Notes under the pieces: generated by a model
The model's input: only the letters and a program-made list of their open reading frames with translations
The model's database searches: none
Told to the model about the DNA's origin: nothing
Made by a program: the position numbers and the translations under genes
Shown: piece after piece, positions 1-8,046 of the stretch
Numbering within the stretch: position 1 is the first letter of the stretch
How the letters are laid out: each line of letters starts with the position of its first letter
Assembly (NCBI RefSeq): GCF_001544075.1
Contig: NZ_BCNT01000019.1
Span: forward strand, 16,299 to 80,298
Source of the DNA: Comamonas terrae
Lineage (GTDB): Bacteria; Pseudomonadota; Gammaproteobacteria; Burkholderiales; Burkholderiaceae_C
DNA length: 64,000 nucleotides
Direction: 5' to 3'

Positions 1-1326
1 ACCACGGAAATCGACGATGCGCTGTCCGTGCAGGGCCTGGGCAGCGGCACCGTCACCGTGGGCATCCACATCGCCGCGCCGGGCCTGGCCATCACGCCCG
101 GCGGCGAACTGGACAAGCTGGGCCGCGCGCGCCTGTCCACGGTCTACATGCCGGGTTACAAGATCACCATGCTGCCCGACGAGGTGGTGCACATCTACAC
201 GCTGGACGAAGGCCGCGCCAACCCGGCCGTCTCGCTGTACGTGACCATCGACGAGGAAACGCTGGAGACCACGGCCACCGAAACCCGCCTGGAGCGCGTG
301 CCGGTGGAGGTGAATTTCCGCTACGACAAGCTCGACCACATCGTGACCGAAGACTGGCTGGCCGATTCCTCCATCGAGATCGAAAACACGCCTCAGGCCT
401 TGCTGGGCAAGCGCAAGGAGCTCACTTTTCTGCACCGCTGGTCCAAGCATCTGAAGGCCAGGCGCGAAGTGGTGCGCGGCAAGCCCGAGAATTTCAGCCG
501 CCCGGACTACAACTTCCGCCTCGTGGGCAACGACGGGGCCGAGCCCACCGGCAGCGAGCAGGTGCAGATCACCGTGCGCAAGCGCGGCGCGCCGCTGGAC
601 CTGATCGTGGCCGAGGCCGCCATCGTGGCCAACAGCACCTGGGGCAGCTGGCTGGCCGAACTGGGCGTGCCCGGCATCTACCGCAGCCAGGCCAGCCTGG
701 CGCCCGGCGTCAAGGTGCGCATGAGCACCAAGGCCCTGCCCCACGCGGGCATCGGGGTCAAGAGCTATGCCTGGGCCACCTCGCCGCTGCGCCGCTATGT
801 GGACCTGGTCAACCAGTGGCAGATCATCGCCTGCGCGCGCCATGGCGCCACGGCCGCGCTGGCCGCGCCGTTCAAGCCCAAGGATGCCGAGCTGTTCGGC
901 ATCATCAGCAGCTTCGACGGCGCCTACAGCGCCTATAACAGCTACCAGGCCGGCATGGAGCGCTTCTGGACGCTCAAGTACCTGGAGCAGAACGGCATCA
1001 CCGAGCTGACGGCCAGCGTGATCAAGGAAGGCGCCAACGGCGGCTACCTGGTGCGCGCCGACGACCTGCCGCTGGTGCTGCCCGTGCTGGGCGCGCAGAA
1101 CCTGCCGCGCGGCGCCCACGTGCGCGTCAAGCTCGGCGAGATCGACGAGATCTCGCTCGACATCTCGGGCACGCTGATCGAGCGCCTGGACGGCGACATC
1201 GCTGCCGACGAGGACGGCGGCGAGGATGACGAGGACACCGTGGCCGGCCCCATTGCCATCGCCGTGGACATGAACGACGCCGAAGCCTCCGACAGCACGC
1301 CCGCCAAGGACGCTGCGCAGTCCTGA
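1..1326 (+). CDS. RNB-domain (RNase II/R family) 3'-5' exoribonuclease, 5'-truncated
   Basis: The reading frame is open from the first base, so the gene starts upstream of the window. The first visible residues include TEIDDALSV, the metal-binding aspartate block of the RNB catalytic domain. Further on, ATSPLRRYVDLVNQWQ (around 770-820) is the conserved RNB motif that lines the RNA channel. The C-terminus has a short S1/OB-like stretch and ends in an acidic tail. Members degrade RNA processively from the 3' end in the cytoplasm. It is followed 25 bp later by a TonB-like gene and then aroE, an order I associate with Comamonadaceae. Whether this is RNase R proper or the shorter beta-proteobacterial RNB protein cannot be decided from the C-terminal part alone. 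Confidence 0.9.
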   Translation, partial: TTEIDDALSVQGLGSGTVTVGIHIAAPGLAITPGGELDKLGRARLSTVYMPGYKITMLPDEVVHIYTLDEGRANPAVSLYVTIDEETLETTATETRLERVPVEVNFRYDKLDHIVTEDWLADSSIEIENTPQALLGKRKELTFLHRWSKHLKARREVVRGKPENFSRPDYNFRLVGNDGAEPTGSEQVQITVRKRGAPLDLIVAEAAIVANSTWGSWLAELGVPGIYRSQASLAPGVKVRMSTKALPHAGIGVKSYAWATSPLRRYVDLVNQWQIIACARHGATAALAAPFKPKDAELFGIISSFDGAYSAYNSYQAGMERFWTLKYLEQNGITELTASVIKEGANGGYLVRADDLPLVLPVLGAQNLPRGAHVRVKLGEIDEISLDISGTLIERLDGDIAADEDGGEDDEDTVAGPIAIAVDMNDAEASDSTPAKDAAQS

Positions 1327-1351
1327 TCCCTCCATTGCACGATCTGCCGCC

Positions 1352-2212
1352 GTGAAACTGCCCTCCCCCCTTCAACGCCTGAGCACGCTGCAGATTGCGC
1401 TGGGCGTGTCCATCGCCCTGCATGCCGTGCTGCTGAGCGTGCGCTTCGTGGACCCCGAGCGCTTCGACCGCGTGTTCCAGGACACGCCGCTGGAAGTGAT
1501 CCTGGTCAATGCGCGCGCCAACGAGGCGCCCGAAAAGGCCCAGGCCATCGCCCAGACCTCGCTGGCCGGCGGCGGCGAGGCCGAGAAGGGACGCGCAAGC
1601 AGCCCCATGCCCTACTCGGCCCTGACGGCCGTGGGCGACGACTTCGAGGAAAAGCAGCGCCAGATCGATGCCATGCAGGAGCAGCAGAACGTGCTGCTGA
1701 CCCAGCTGCGCCAGCAGATCGCCGCGCTGCCGCCGCTCGACCCGCGGCTGGCGGCCGAATCCAAGGAAAAGGAAGCACAGCAGGAAAAGCGCCGCCAGCT
1801 CGTCAAGCTGCTGGCCGAGATCGAAAAGCGCATCAACGAGGAAAACGCCCGCCCCAAGAAGCGCTACATCAGCCCGGCCACCAAGGAAGCCGTCTATGCC
1901 GTCTACTACGACGCGCTGCGCCGCAAGGTGGAAGACAAGGGCACGGAAAACTTTCCCGAGCACAAGGGCAAGAAGCTCTACGGCGAACTGGTCATGATCC
2001 TGACCGTGAACCACGACGGCCGCGTGCTCGGCACCGAGGTCGTGCAGGGCTCGGGCAACCGCATGCTGGACACGCGCGCCGAAGCCATTGCGCGTGCCGC
2101 CGGCCCCTACGGCCACTTCGGCCCGGCCATGCGCGCCAAGGCCGACCAGATCGCCGTGGTCTCGCGCTTCAAGTTCACACGCGAGCAGACGCTGGAAACC
2201 AGCGTGCAGTAG
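1352..2212 (+). CDS. TonB-like energy-transducer family protein
   Basis: This 286-residue protein begins with GTG. An N-terminal hydrophobic anchor lies at about residues 10-30 (IALGVSIALHAVLLSV). It is followed by a charged, Gln/Glu/Lys-rich segment likely to be coiled coil in the periplasm, and a C-terminal TonB-like fold (LVMILTVNHDGRVLGTEVVQGSG). TonB family members couple the proton-motive force to outer-membrane receptors, normally with ExbB and ExbD. No exbB or exbD is present here and the classical Pro-rich spacer is missing. A structural or envelope-spanning role is therefore as plausible as iron transport. It sits between the RNB nuclease and aroE, probably in one transcription unit. 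Confidence 0.8.
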   Translation: MKLPSPLQRLSTLQIALGVSIALHAVLLSVRFVDPERFDRVFQDTPLEVILVNARANEAPEKAQAIAQTSLAGGGEAEKGRASSPMPYSALTAVGDDFEEKQRQIDAMQEQQNVLLTQLRQQIAALPPLDPRLAAESKEKEAQQEKRRQLVKLLAEIEKRINEENARPKKRYISPATKEAVYAVYYDALRRKVEDKGTENFPEHKGKKLYGELVMILTVNHDGRVLGTEVVQGSGNRMLDTRAEAIARAAGPYGHFGPAMRAKADQIAVVSRFKFTREQTLETSVQ

Positions 2213-2290
2213 GGAAGGGGCCCCCACGCTTGCTCACTGCTTGCAGTCGCCTCCCCCGAAGGAGCAGCTTTTTGCCCTGGGACGGCCCGG
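2213..2290 (+). repeat. GC-rich palindromic repeat, family A, copy 1 (degenerate)
   Basis: The stretch starts directly at the stop codon of the TonB-like gene and contains CCCCC and GGGG blocks plus the string CTGGGACGGCCCGG. It resembles the other stop-codon-abutting copies in the window but is more degenerate. A role as 3'-end hairpin or transcript stabiliser is an inference. Confidence 0.4.
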
Positions 2291-2333
2291 AGGCACTGAA
2301 AATATCGCCTCCTTCATCGCTATCGCTCCTGCC

Positions 2334-3209
2334 ATGACTTTGGAAAATTCGGACTTCGCCATCGACACCTACTGCGTCATGGGCAATCCGGTGGCGCACA
2401 GCCGCTCTCCCTGGATCCATGCGCGCTTTGCCGAGCTGACCGGCCAGACGCTGCACTATGAGCGCGCCCTGGTGGCGCTGGACGGCTTTGCCGCCCATGT
2501 GACCGACTTCGCCGCGCGCGGCGGCAAGGGCTGCAACGTGACCGTGCCCTTCAAGCTGCAGGCGGCCGGGCTGGCCACGCACGCCAGCGACCGCGTGCGG
2601 CGCGCCGGCGCGGCCAACACGCTGGTGTTTTGCGACGACGGCATCCATGCCGACAACACCGACGGCCTGGGGCTGGTGGCCGACATCGTGCGCAATGCGG
2701 GCGTTGCCATCGCCGGCAGGGACGTGCTGCTGCTGGGCGCGGGCGGCGCGGCCGCAGGCGCCCTGGGCTCGCTGATCGAACAGCAGCCGCGCCGCATTGC
2801 CGTGGCCAACCGCACCCATACCAAGGCCCAGGCGCTGGTGGCCCAGCATGCCGACCTCGCATCGCTACATAAAACAGAGCTGCTTGCGCTGGAGCAGCAA
2901 GCGCTAGAGTCCGAAAATACCCCAACCTTCGACATCATCATCAACGCCACGGCCAGCAGCCTGGCCGGTGCCCAGGTGCCGGCGCCGGCGGGCGTGCTGC
3001 GCCCCGGCAGCCTGGCCTACGACATGATGTACGGCCCCGCGGCCCAGCCCTTTCTGGACTGGGCCCGCCTCCATGGCGCCCAGGCCCGGGACGGGCTGGG
3101 CATGCTGGTGGAACAGGCCGCGGAATCCTTTGCGCTGTGGCGTGGCGTGCGCCCGCCCTCGCAGCAGGTGCTGGCCGAGCTGCGCGCACTGATCCAGGCC
3201 GGGGCCTGA
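2334..3209 (+). CDS. aroE: Shikimate dehydrogenase (NADP+)
   Basis: Reduces 3-dehydroshikimate to shikimate in aromatic amino acid biosynthesis. The 291-residue protein shows the substrate-binding GNPVAHSRSP near residue 18, NVTVPFK with the catalytic Lys at 74, NTDG with the catalytic Asp at 110, and the NADP-binding GAGGAA at 135-140. The ATG at 2334 gives the family-typical start; the open frame upstream has no homologous sequence. A patch at 2868-2922, encoding HKTELLALEQQALESEN, is lower in GC than its surroundings and resembles a dispersed repeat (family B) carried in frame. The mtgA gene follows within 10 bp. Confidence 0.95.
   Translation: MTLENSDFAIDTYCVMGNPVAHSRSPWIHARFAELTGQTLHYERALVALDGFAAHVTDFAARGGKGCNVTVPFKLQAAGLATHASDRVRRAGAANTLVFCDDGIHADNTDGLGLVADIVRNAGVAIAGRDVLLLGAGGAAAGALGSLIEQQPRRIAVANRTHTKAQALVAQHADLASLHKTELLALEQQALESENTPTFDIIINATASSLAGAQVPAPAGVLRPGSLAYDMMYGPAAQPFLDWARLHGAQARDGLGMLVEQAAESFALWRGVRPPSQQVLAELRALIQAGA
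2868..2922 (+). repeat. Dispersed low-GC element, family B, in-frame copy inside aroE
   Basis: GAGCTGCTTGCGCT and AAGCGCTAGAGTCCG match the core seen in intergenic copies at 26132-26184 and 44037-44090. It lies between the NADP-binding core and the C-terminal part of AroE and adds a short charged helix. Recognition is by eye from recurring words; no alignment was run. Confidence 0.45.
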
Positions 3210-3218
3210 ACCTTTCCC

Positions 3219-3929
3219 ATGAAGGCCCTGACGCGCCTGGTGCTGCTCATCGTGGGGGCGGCCGTGCTGCTGCAGCTGTTCTTCGTGCTGCGGATCGCGC
3301 TCATGGTCGTCGTCGATCCGCAGTCCACGAGCTTTCAGCGCTCCGAAGCCTGGCAGATCCTGCAAAGCCGCGGCTCGCTGCCGTGGAGCCAGCACTGGGT
3401 GGCCTATCCGCAGATTGCCGGCAGCCTCAAGCGCGCGGTCGTGGCCTCGGAGGACGCAGGCTTCATGGAGCACAACGGCGTGGAATGGGAGTCCATACAG
3501 AAGGCCTGGCAGCGCAACGTCAAGGCCGAGGCCCGGGCCGGGAGAACCGACCGGCCTGCCAAGATCTATGGCGGCTCCACCATCACCCAGCAGCTGGCCA
3601 AGAACCTGCTGCTGTCGGGCGAGCGCAGCTTTCTGCGCAAGGGCCAGGAGCTGCTGCTGACCATGCTGCTGGAGCTGCTGCTGGGCAAGCAGCGCATTCT
3701 GGAGATCTACCTCAACAACGTGGAATGGGGCCAGGGCGTGTTCGGCGCCGAAGCGGCCGCCCGCCACTATTTCGGCAAGGGCGCGGCCCAGCTCACCAAC
3801 GCCGAGGCCGCGCGCTTGGCGGCTATGCTGCCCCAGCCCAAGCGGTTCGAGAAAATGCCGCAGTCGGCCTATCTGGTGCAGCGCGCACGCACCGTCATGC
3901 GCTACATGCCCATGGTGGAGATTCCTTGA
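3219..3929 (+). CDS. mtgA: Monofunctional biosynthetic peptidoglycan transglycosylase
   Basis: Polymerises lipid II into glycan strands on the outer face of the inner membrane. The protein has 236 residues, normal for MtgA. One N-terminal transmembrane helix spans about residues 7-31. The GT51 motifs follow: ASEDAGF with the catalytic Glu at 78, then GGSTITQQLAKNLL around 122-135, and a second conserved block EIYLNNVEWGQGVFG. No penicillin-binding transpeptidase domain follows. It lies 9 bp after aroE, and a family A palindrome begins at its stop codon. Confidence 0.95.
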   Translation: MKALTRLVLLIVGAAVLLQLFFVLRIALMVVVDPQSTSFQRSEAWQILQSRGSLPWSQHWVAYPQIAGSLKRAVVASEDAGFMEHNGVEWESIQKAWQRNVKAEARAGRTDRPAKIYGGSTITQQLAKNLLLSGERSFLRKGQELLLTMLLELLLGKQRILEIYLNNVEWGQGVFGAEAAARHYFGKGAAQLTNAEAARLAAMLPQPKRFEKMPQSAYLVQRARTVMRYMPMVEIP

Positions 3930-3966
3930 TCCCCCTGAGGCGCTACGCGCCTTCCCCGAGGGGACG
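3927..3966 (+). repeat. GC-rich palindromic repeat, family A, copy 2
   Basis: The copy begins at the mtgA stop codon (TGATCCCCCTGAGG). It contains the stem AGGCGC-TAC-GCGCCT followed by CCCC...GGGG. The same TGATCCCC start recurs, in transcript orientation, at the STAS gene stop (26887). It could fold in mRNA and may act as a terminator or 3' stabiliser. Confidence 0.6.
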
Positions 3967-4023
3967 ACGCCCCAGGCCATGCCGGTGCCATAGGTCATCT
4001 GCACAACGGATAATCGAGCCAAC

Positions 4024-4572
4024 ATGCGTATTCTTGGAATCGACCCCGGTCTGCAGACCACGGGCTTCGGCGTGATCGACGTCGAAGGCCATCGCCTGTC
4101 CTACGTGGCCAGCGGCACCATCCGCACCACCCGGATGGAACTGGGCGATCTGCCCGGGCGCCTCAAGATGCTGTTCGACGGCATCTCCGAGGTGGCTTCG
4201 CGCTACGAGCCCGACATGTCGGCCGTGGAGATCGTGTTCGTCAACGTCAACCCCCAGTCCACGCTGCTGCTGGGCCAGGCGCGCGGCGCGGCGCTGACCG
4301 CGCTGGTCAACGCCAACCTGCCCGTGGCCGAATACACGGCACTGCAGATGAAGAAGGCCGTGGTGGGCCACGGCCGCGCGGCCAAGAGCCAGATCCAGGA
4401 AATGGTCAAGCGCCTGCTGCAGCTGCCGGGCCTGCCCGGTACCGACGCCTCGGATGCGCTGGGCCTGGCCATTACCCACGCCCATGCGGCGTCGGCCATG
4501 GGCAAGATGGCCCAGGTCACCGACCTGCGCCGCAAGCAGCATGCCATGTACCGCGGCGGCAGGGTCTATTGA
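4024..4572 (+). CDS. ruvC: Holliday junction resolvase RuvC
   Basis: Cleaves Holliday junctions during recombinational repair, together with RuvA and RuvB. At 182 residues it is a little longer than the E. coli protein. It shows the first metal-binding Asp in [15 protein letters not shown] (Asp7), the Glu in [15 protein letters not shown], and the C-terminal [14 protein letters not shown] block that carries the last acidic ligands. ruvA and ruvB are not adjacent in this window. Transcription ends at the strong hairpin just downstream. Confidence 0.95.
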   Translation: MRILGIDPGLQTTGFGVIDVEGHRLSYVASGTIRTTRMELGDLPGRLKMLFDGISEVASRYEPDMSAVEIVFVNVNPQSTLLLGQARGAALTALVNANLPVAEYTALQMKKAVVGHGRAAKSQIQEMVKRLLQLPGLPGTDASDALGLAITHAHAASAMGKMAQVTDLRRKQHAMYRGGRVY

Positions 4573-4592
4573 TCCCCGGAAAGGCTGCGCAT

Positions 4593-4624
4593 GAAAAAAC
4601 CGGGGCGCAATCCCCGGTTTTTTC
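4593..4624. terminator. Bidirectional rho-independent terminator (ruvC / RcnB-like)
   Basis: AAAACCGGGG-CGCAA-CCCCGGTTTT is a perfect stem flanked by A and T runs. It works for ruvC on the plus strand and for the converging RcnB-like gene on the minus strand. Confidence 0.9.
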
Positions 4625-4639
4625 CTGGAAAGGCCAGCC

Positions 4640-5050
4640 TCAATAGCTGCTGTTGAGCACCATGGAGGCAATCACGCCGGTGGCAATGGCAACCAGCAGA
4701 TAGTCGCCGCCGTTCTGTATCCATTGATAGCCGCGTGGCGGTGCGGACAAGTGGTGGCCACGCCAGTCATTCACCACATAGTGATGGGTACGGTATTGCG
4801 GAGGCACGCGGCTGCCGCGCATCCATCGGTGGTCGGGGCCGGCGCCGCGCCTGTCGTCATGGCGGTCGAAGCGCGGATCGCGACGGTCCTCCGGCCCGCG
4901 GTGGTCGTCATGGCGGCCACCATGGCGCACGTCGTTGTAGCCATGGCCCGGAGGCGGGCCGGGGCGCGGCTGGGCCTGCACCGCCAGGGGCCCCAGGCCC
5001 ATGCAGGCAGCCATGGTGGCGGAAAGAATACGGGTCGTCAGACGGGACAT
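4640..5050 (-). CDS. RcnB-like secreted/periplasmic protein
   Basis: A 136-residue protein with a signal peptide (about residues 1-26, cleavage near AVQAQP), then a His/Arg/Asp/Gly-rich low-complexity segment. The C-terminal module PPQYRTHHYVVNDWRGHHLSAPPRGYQWIQNGGDYLLVAIATG is typical of the RcnB family. In E. coli, RcnB is periplasmic and influences nickel/cobalt export, but most family members are uncharacterised. The ATG at 5050 was chosen because AGGAG precedes it at good spacing and it begins the signal peptide. No rcnA or nik gene is nearby. Confidence 0.8.
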   Translation of the reverse strand: MSRLTTRILSATMAACMGLGPLAVQAQPRPGPPPGHGYNDVRHGGRHDDHRGPEDRRDPRFDRHDDRRGAGPDHRWMRGSRVPPQYRTHHYVVNDWRGHHLSAPPRGYQWIQNGGDYLLVAIATGVIASMVLNSSY

Positions 5051-5240
5051 GGTATGGCTCCTTTCTGAAGGCACGGCGGCGGGGAACAGGAACATTCCCC
5101 GTTTCTCCAGCGCCTGCAGACGGATCGCAGGCGCTGCACATTCGGTGCCCATGGCCACATGATCCGTGTTCCGGCGCCCGTTCCACGCAGGACGATGGCG
5201 CTTTACCCTTGTTTTTCCTGCGCTTTACCGAGGCGATACA

Positions 5241-5265
5241 GCGTTTGCAAAGTGTTCGCAAACGC
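5241..5265. promoter_or_regulatory. Operator-like inverted repeat upstream of the RcnB-like gene
   Basis: GCGTTTGC-N9-GCAAACGC is a perfect 8-bp inverted repeat. It lies about 190 bp before the RcnB-like start, between that gene and the small membrane ORF. A second, looser inverted repeat (GCGCCTG...CAGGCGC) lies at about 5110-5137. Regulator binding is inferred only from symmetry. Confidence 0.35.
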
Positions 5266-5330
5266 AAGGCTTCAGCGTGAAAGACCGCCCCGGCCTGCCG
5301 CCACGGACGGCACGGGATCCATGCCGCGCC

Positions 5331-5507
5331 TCAGGCAATGCGCCCGGCAAACAGCACGGCAAAGAACGCCAGCGCGGCGATCAGCGTCCACTTCAGGATG
5401 AGAATGCCCAGCCGCTTGTACTGCGGCCGGCCGGTGCCGAGGTAGAACGCAAAGGACAGGGCCGAAGCCAGGAGCAGCAGCGTGGCCAGCCAGCGAAAGA
5501 TCAGCAT
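5331..5507 (-). CDS. Small two-helix membrane protein (58 aa), function unknown
   Basis: The ORF runs from ATG at 5507 to TGA at 5331. It encodes 58 residues with two hydrophobic helices (LIFRWLATLLLLASALSFAF and LILKWTLIAALAFFAVLFAG) joined by a short basic loop, TGRPQYKRLG. It starts 21 bp downstream of the lpxC stop, and GAGG lies roughly 10 bp before the ATG, so it is probably translated from the lpxC transcript. I do not recognise a named family. The hydrophobic pattern and tight spacing argue for a real gene. Confidence 0.65.
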   Translation of the reverse strand: MLIFRWLATLLLLASALSFAFYLGTGRPQYKRLGILILKWTLIAALAFFAVLFAGRIA

Positions 5508-5528
5508 GGGGGGCAGCCTCTGTCCGGA

Positions 5529-6452
5529 TTACCAGGCGCGTGCCGGCAGCGCAAAGCCCTGAGGGGCCTGGCGTTCGCTATCGAAGGTCACGATCTCCCA
5601 GGCGTCGGGCTGGGCCAGCAGCGCGCGCAGCAGCTGGTTGTTCATGCCGTGGCCCGAGCGGAAGGCGCTGTAGGCGGCCAGCAGCGGCTTGCCGATCAGG
5701 TACAGGTCGCCGATGGCGTCGAGGATCTTGTGCTTGGCGAACTCGTCGTCATAGCGCAGGCCGTCGCTGTTGAGCACCTTGTAGTCGTCCATGACGATGG
5801 CGTTGTCCAGCCCGCCGCCCAGCGCCAGGCCGTTGTTGCGCAGCATCTCCACATCCTTGGTGAAGCCGAAGGTGCGCGCGCGCGCGATGTCGCGCGTGTA
5901 GTTGTCCCGCCCCATGTCGAATTCCACGCATTGCCCCGTGGAGTCGACGGCCGGATGGGCGAAGTCGATCTCGAAACGCAGCTTGAAGCCGTGGTAGGGG
6001 TCGAAGCGCGCCCACTTGAGGTTGGCGCCCTCACCTTCGCGCACTTCCACGGGGCGGGTGACGCGGATGAAGCGCTTGGGCGCCTTCTGCACTTCAACGC
6101 CCGCGCTTTGGAGCAGGAAGACGAAGGAAGAGGAAGAACCGTCCAGGATGGGCACCTCTTCGGCCGTGATGTCCACATAGAGGTTGTCCAGCCCCAGGCC
6201 CGCGATGGCCGACATCAGATGCTCCACCGTATGCACCTTGGCACCCCCGGTGCCTATGGTCGATGCCATGCGCGTATCGGTCACGGCTTCGGCCGAAATC
6301 GGAATGTCCACCGGCTCCGGCAGATCCACGCGCCTGAAGACGATGCCCGTATCGGGCTGGGCCGGGCGCAGCGTCAGCTCGACGCGCTGGCCGCTGTGCA
6401 GACCCACGCCGACGGCACGGGAAATGGTCTTGATGGTGCGTTGTTGGAGCAT
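5529..6452 (-). CDS. lpxC: UDP-3-O-acyl-N-acetylglucosamine deacetylase
   Basis: Zn-dependent deacetylase for the first committed step of lipid A synthesis, in the cytoplasm. The 307-residue protein shows [10 protein letters not shown] with the catalytic Glu77 and Zn-ligand His78, and [14 protein letters not shown] with the second His/Asp ligand pair. The C-terminal [14 protein letters not shown] holds the general-acid His. Placement after ftsZ at the end of the dcw cluster is the usual proteobacterial order. No Shine-Dalgarno is visible before the ATG, and the leader contains several inverted repeats. Confidence 0.96.
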   Translation of the reverse strand: MLQQRTIKTISRAVGVGLHSGQRVELTLRPAQPDTGIVFRRVDLPEPVDIPISAEAVTDTRMASTIGTGGAKVHTVEHLMSAIAGLGLDNLYVDITAEEVPILDGSSSSFVFLLQSAGVEVQKAPKRFIRVTRPVEVREGEGANLKWARFDPYHGFKLRFEIDFAHPAVDSTGQCVEFDMGRDNYTRDIARARTFGFTKDVEMLRNNGLALGGGLDNAIVMDDYKVLNSDGLRYDDEFAKHKILDAIGDLYLIGKPLLAAYSAFRSGHGMNNQLLRALLAQPDAWEIVTFDSERQAPQGFALPARAW

Positions 6453-6461
6453 GGTGGCATT

Positions 6462-6553
6462 TTAAATGGGGACAACCCTGAGCGGCCTACGCCTGCCCAG
6501 GGTTGTCTTAATCGCTGCAATACAGCGAATCGATGAGGGCCTTCCCCATTTAA
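6462..6553 (-). promoter_or_regulatory. lpxC leader with nested inverted repeats and no clear RBS
   Basis: The outer repeat TTAAATGGGG (6462-6471) pairs with CCCCATTTAA (6544-6553). Inside it ACAACCCTG (6472-6480) pairs with CAGGGTTGT (6498-6506), and CGCTG-CAATA-CAGCG forms a further hairpin at about 6513-6527. The structure would lie just 5' of the lpxC start in its mRNA. Function is unknown; translational or attenuation control is an inference. Confidence 0.5.
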
Positions 6554-6654
6554 CGGTTCAGACCTTTGCAAGGCTGACAGCGCAGTGCACAAACAGGCAT
6601 GCACCATGCCGGGGATGCCGGGCAAAGGCCGCCCCGCAAAGGCATCGTCCCCCT

Positions 6655-6709
6655 CCCGCGAAGCGAGAGAGGGGGAAGGCGCAAAGCGCCTCAGGGGGTG
6701 CCTTGCTCA
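6655..6709 (-). repeat. GC-rich palindromic repeat, family A, copy 3
   Basis: It lies directly downstream of the ftsZ stop. In transcript orientation it reads CCCCCTGAGGCGC-TTT-GCGCC, then CCCCCTC...GAGGGGG, giving two successive stems. It is nearly the same as the copy at 59356-59420. There is no T tract, so terminator activity would have to be weak or rho-aided. Confidence 0.65.
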
Positions 6710-7900
6710 GTCCGCCTGCTTGCGCAGAAATGCCGGGATTTCCACGTCGTCCATGCCGCCCGAGGCCAGGGCGCTCACGCGCTCCGAAGCCTGGGTGCGG
6801 TTGGTGCGCCACACGCTGGGCACGTTGGTGTTGGCCGTGCCGAACGGAACGGCTGCACCGGCGGGAACGGCAAAGCCCACGTCGTCGGTACCGGTGCGCA
6901 GGCCGCCCTGCACCACCTGGATGTTCTGGCGGCGTGCGCTGGGGCGCGACAGGCCGGTGGCCACCACGGTCACGCGGATGTCGTCACCCAGCGAGTCGTC
7001 GTAGGCCGCGCCGTAGATCACGTGCGCATCGGGCGATGCGTAGGCATTGATGGTGCTCATGGCCAGGCGCGACTCGGACAGCTTGAGGCTGCCCTTGGCG
7101 GCCGTGACCAGCACCAGCACGCCCTTGGCGCCCGACAGGTCGATGCCTTCCAGCAGCGGGCAGGCCACGGCCTGCTCGGCGGCGATACGGGCGCGGTCCG
7201 GGCCGGAGGCCTTGGCCGTGCCCATCATGGCCTTGCCGGGCTCGCCCATGACGGTGCGCACGTCTTCGAAGTCGACGTTCACATGGCCGTACTCGTTGAT
7301 GATCTCGGCAATGCCGCCCACGGCGTTCTTGAGCACGTCGTTGGCATGGGCAAAGGCTTCGTCCTGGGAGATGTCGTCGCCCAGCACGTCGAGCAGCTTC
7401 TCGTTGAGCACGACGATCAGCGAGTCCACGTTGGCTTCCAGCTCGGCCAGGCCGGCGTCTGCGTTCTGCATGCGGCGGCCGCCTTCCCATTCGAAGGGCT
7501 TGGTCACCACACCCACCGTCAGAATGCCCATTTCCTTGGCCACGCGCGCGATCACCGGAGCCGCGCCCGTACCCGTGCCGCCACCCATGCCGGCCGTGAT
7601 GAACAGCATATGCGCGCCTTCGATGGCGGCACGGATGTCTTCCACAGCGACTTCCGCAGCGTCCCGGCCCTTGTCGGGCTTGCTGCCGGCACCCAGGCCG
7701 CTTTGACCCAGCTGAATGGTGCGGTGTGCACGGCTGCGCAGCAGCGCCTGTGCATCGGTGTTGGCGCAGACGAACTCCACGCCCTGCACTCCGCGTTCAA
7801 TCATGTGGTCGACGGCATTGCCGCCGCCGCCGCCGACGCCGATCACCTTGATCTGCGTTCCCTGGTTGAACTCTTCAACTTCAATCATGTCGATAGGCAT
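6707..7900 (-). CDS. ftsZ: Cell division GTPase FtsZ
   Basis: Tubulin homologue that forms the Z ring at mid-cell. The 397-residue protein carries the tubulin signature GGGTGTGA at 106-113, the N-terminal GVGGGGGNAV nucleotide-binding loop, and a C-terminal peptide, DVEIPAFLRKQAD, that binds FtsA and other partners. The linker before this peptide is about 70 residues. AGGAG precedes the ATG. A 146-bp gap separates it from ftsA, leaving room for an internal promoter. Confidence 0.98.
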   Translation of the reverse strand: MPIDMIEVEEFNQGTQIKVIGVGGGGGNAVDHMIERGVQGVEFVCANTDAQALLRSRAHRTIQLGQSGLGAGSKPDKGRDAAEVAVEDIRAAIEGAHMLFITAGMGGGTGTGAAPVIARVAKEMGILTVGVVTKPFEWEGGRRMQNADAGLAELEANVDSLIVVLNEKLLDVLGDDISQDEAFAHANDVLKNAVGGIAEIINEYGHVNVDFEDVRTVMGEPGKAMMGTAKASGPDRARIAAEQAVACPLLEGIDLSGAKGVLVLVTAAKGSLKLSESRLAMSTINAYASPDAHVIYGAAYDDSLGDDIRVTVVATGLSRPSARRQNIQVVQGGLRTGTDDVGFAVPAGAAVPFGTANTNVPSVWRTNRTQASERVSALASGGMDDVEIPAFLRKQAD

Positions 7901-8046
7901 GGTGGTGCTCCTGTTCTGTAGTGGTGGTAGGTCGCTGCTGTGGAAAAGAAATCATCGAAACTGTCGGCGGTCTGGGCCTTCGCCGCCGGTAACCGAAAAA
8001 ACGCGTCGGGGGCGGGCCCGTGATGTACAAGCGATGGCTGTCCATG

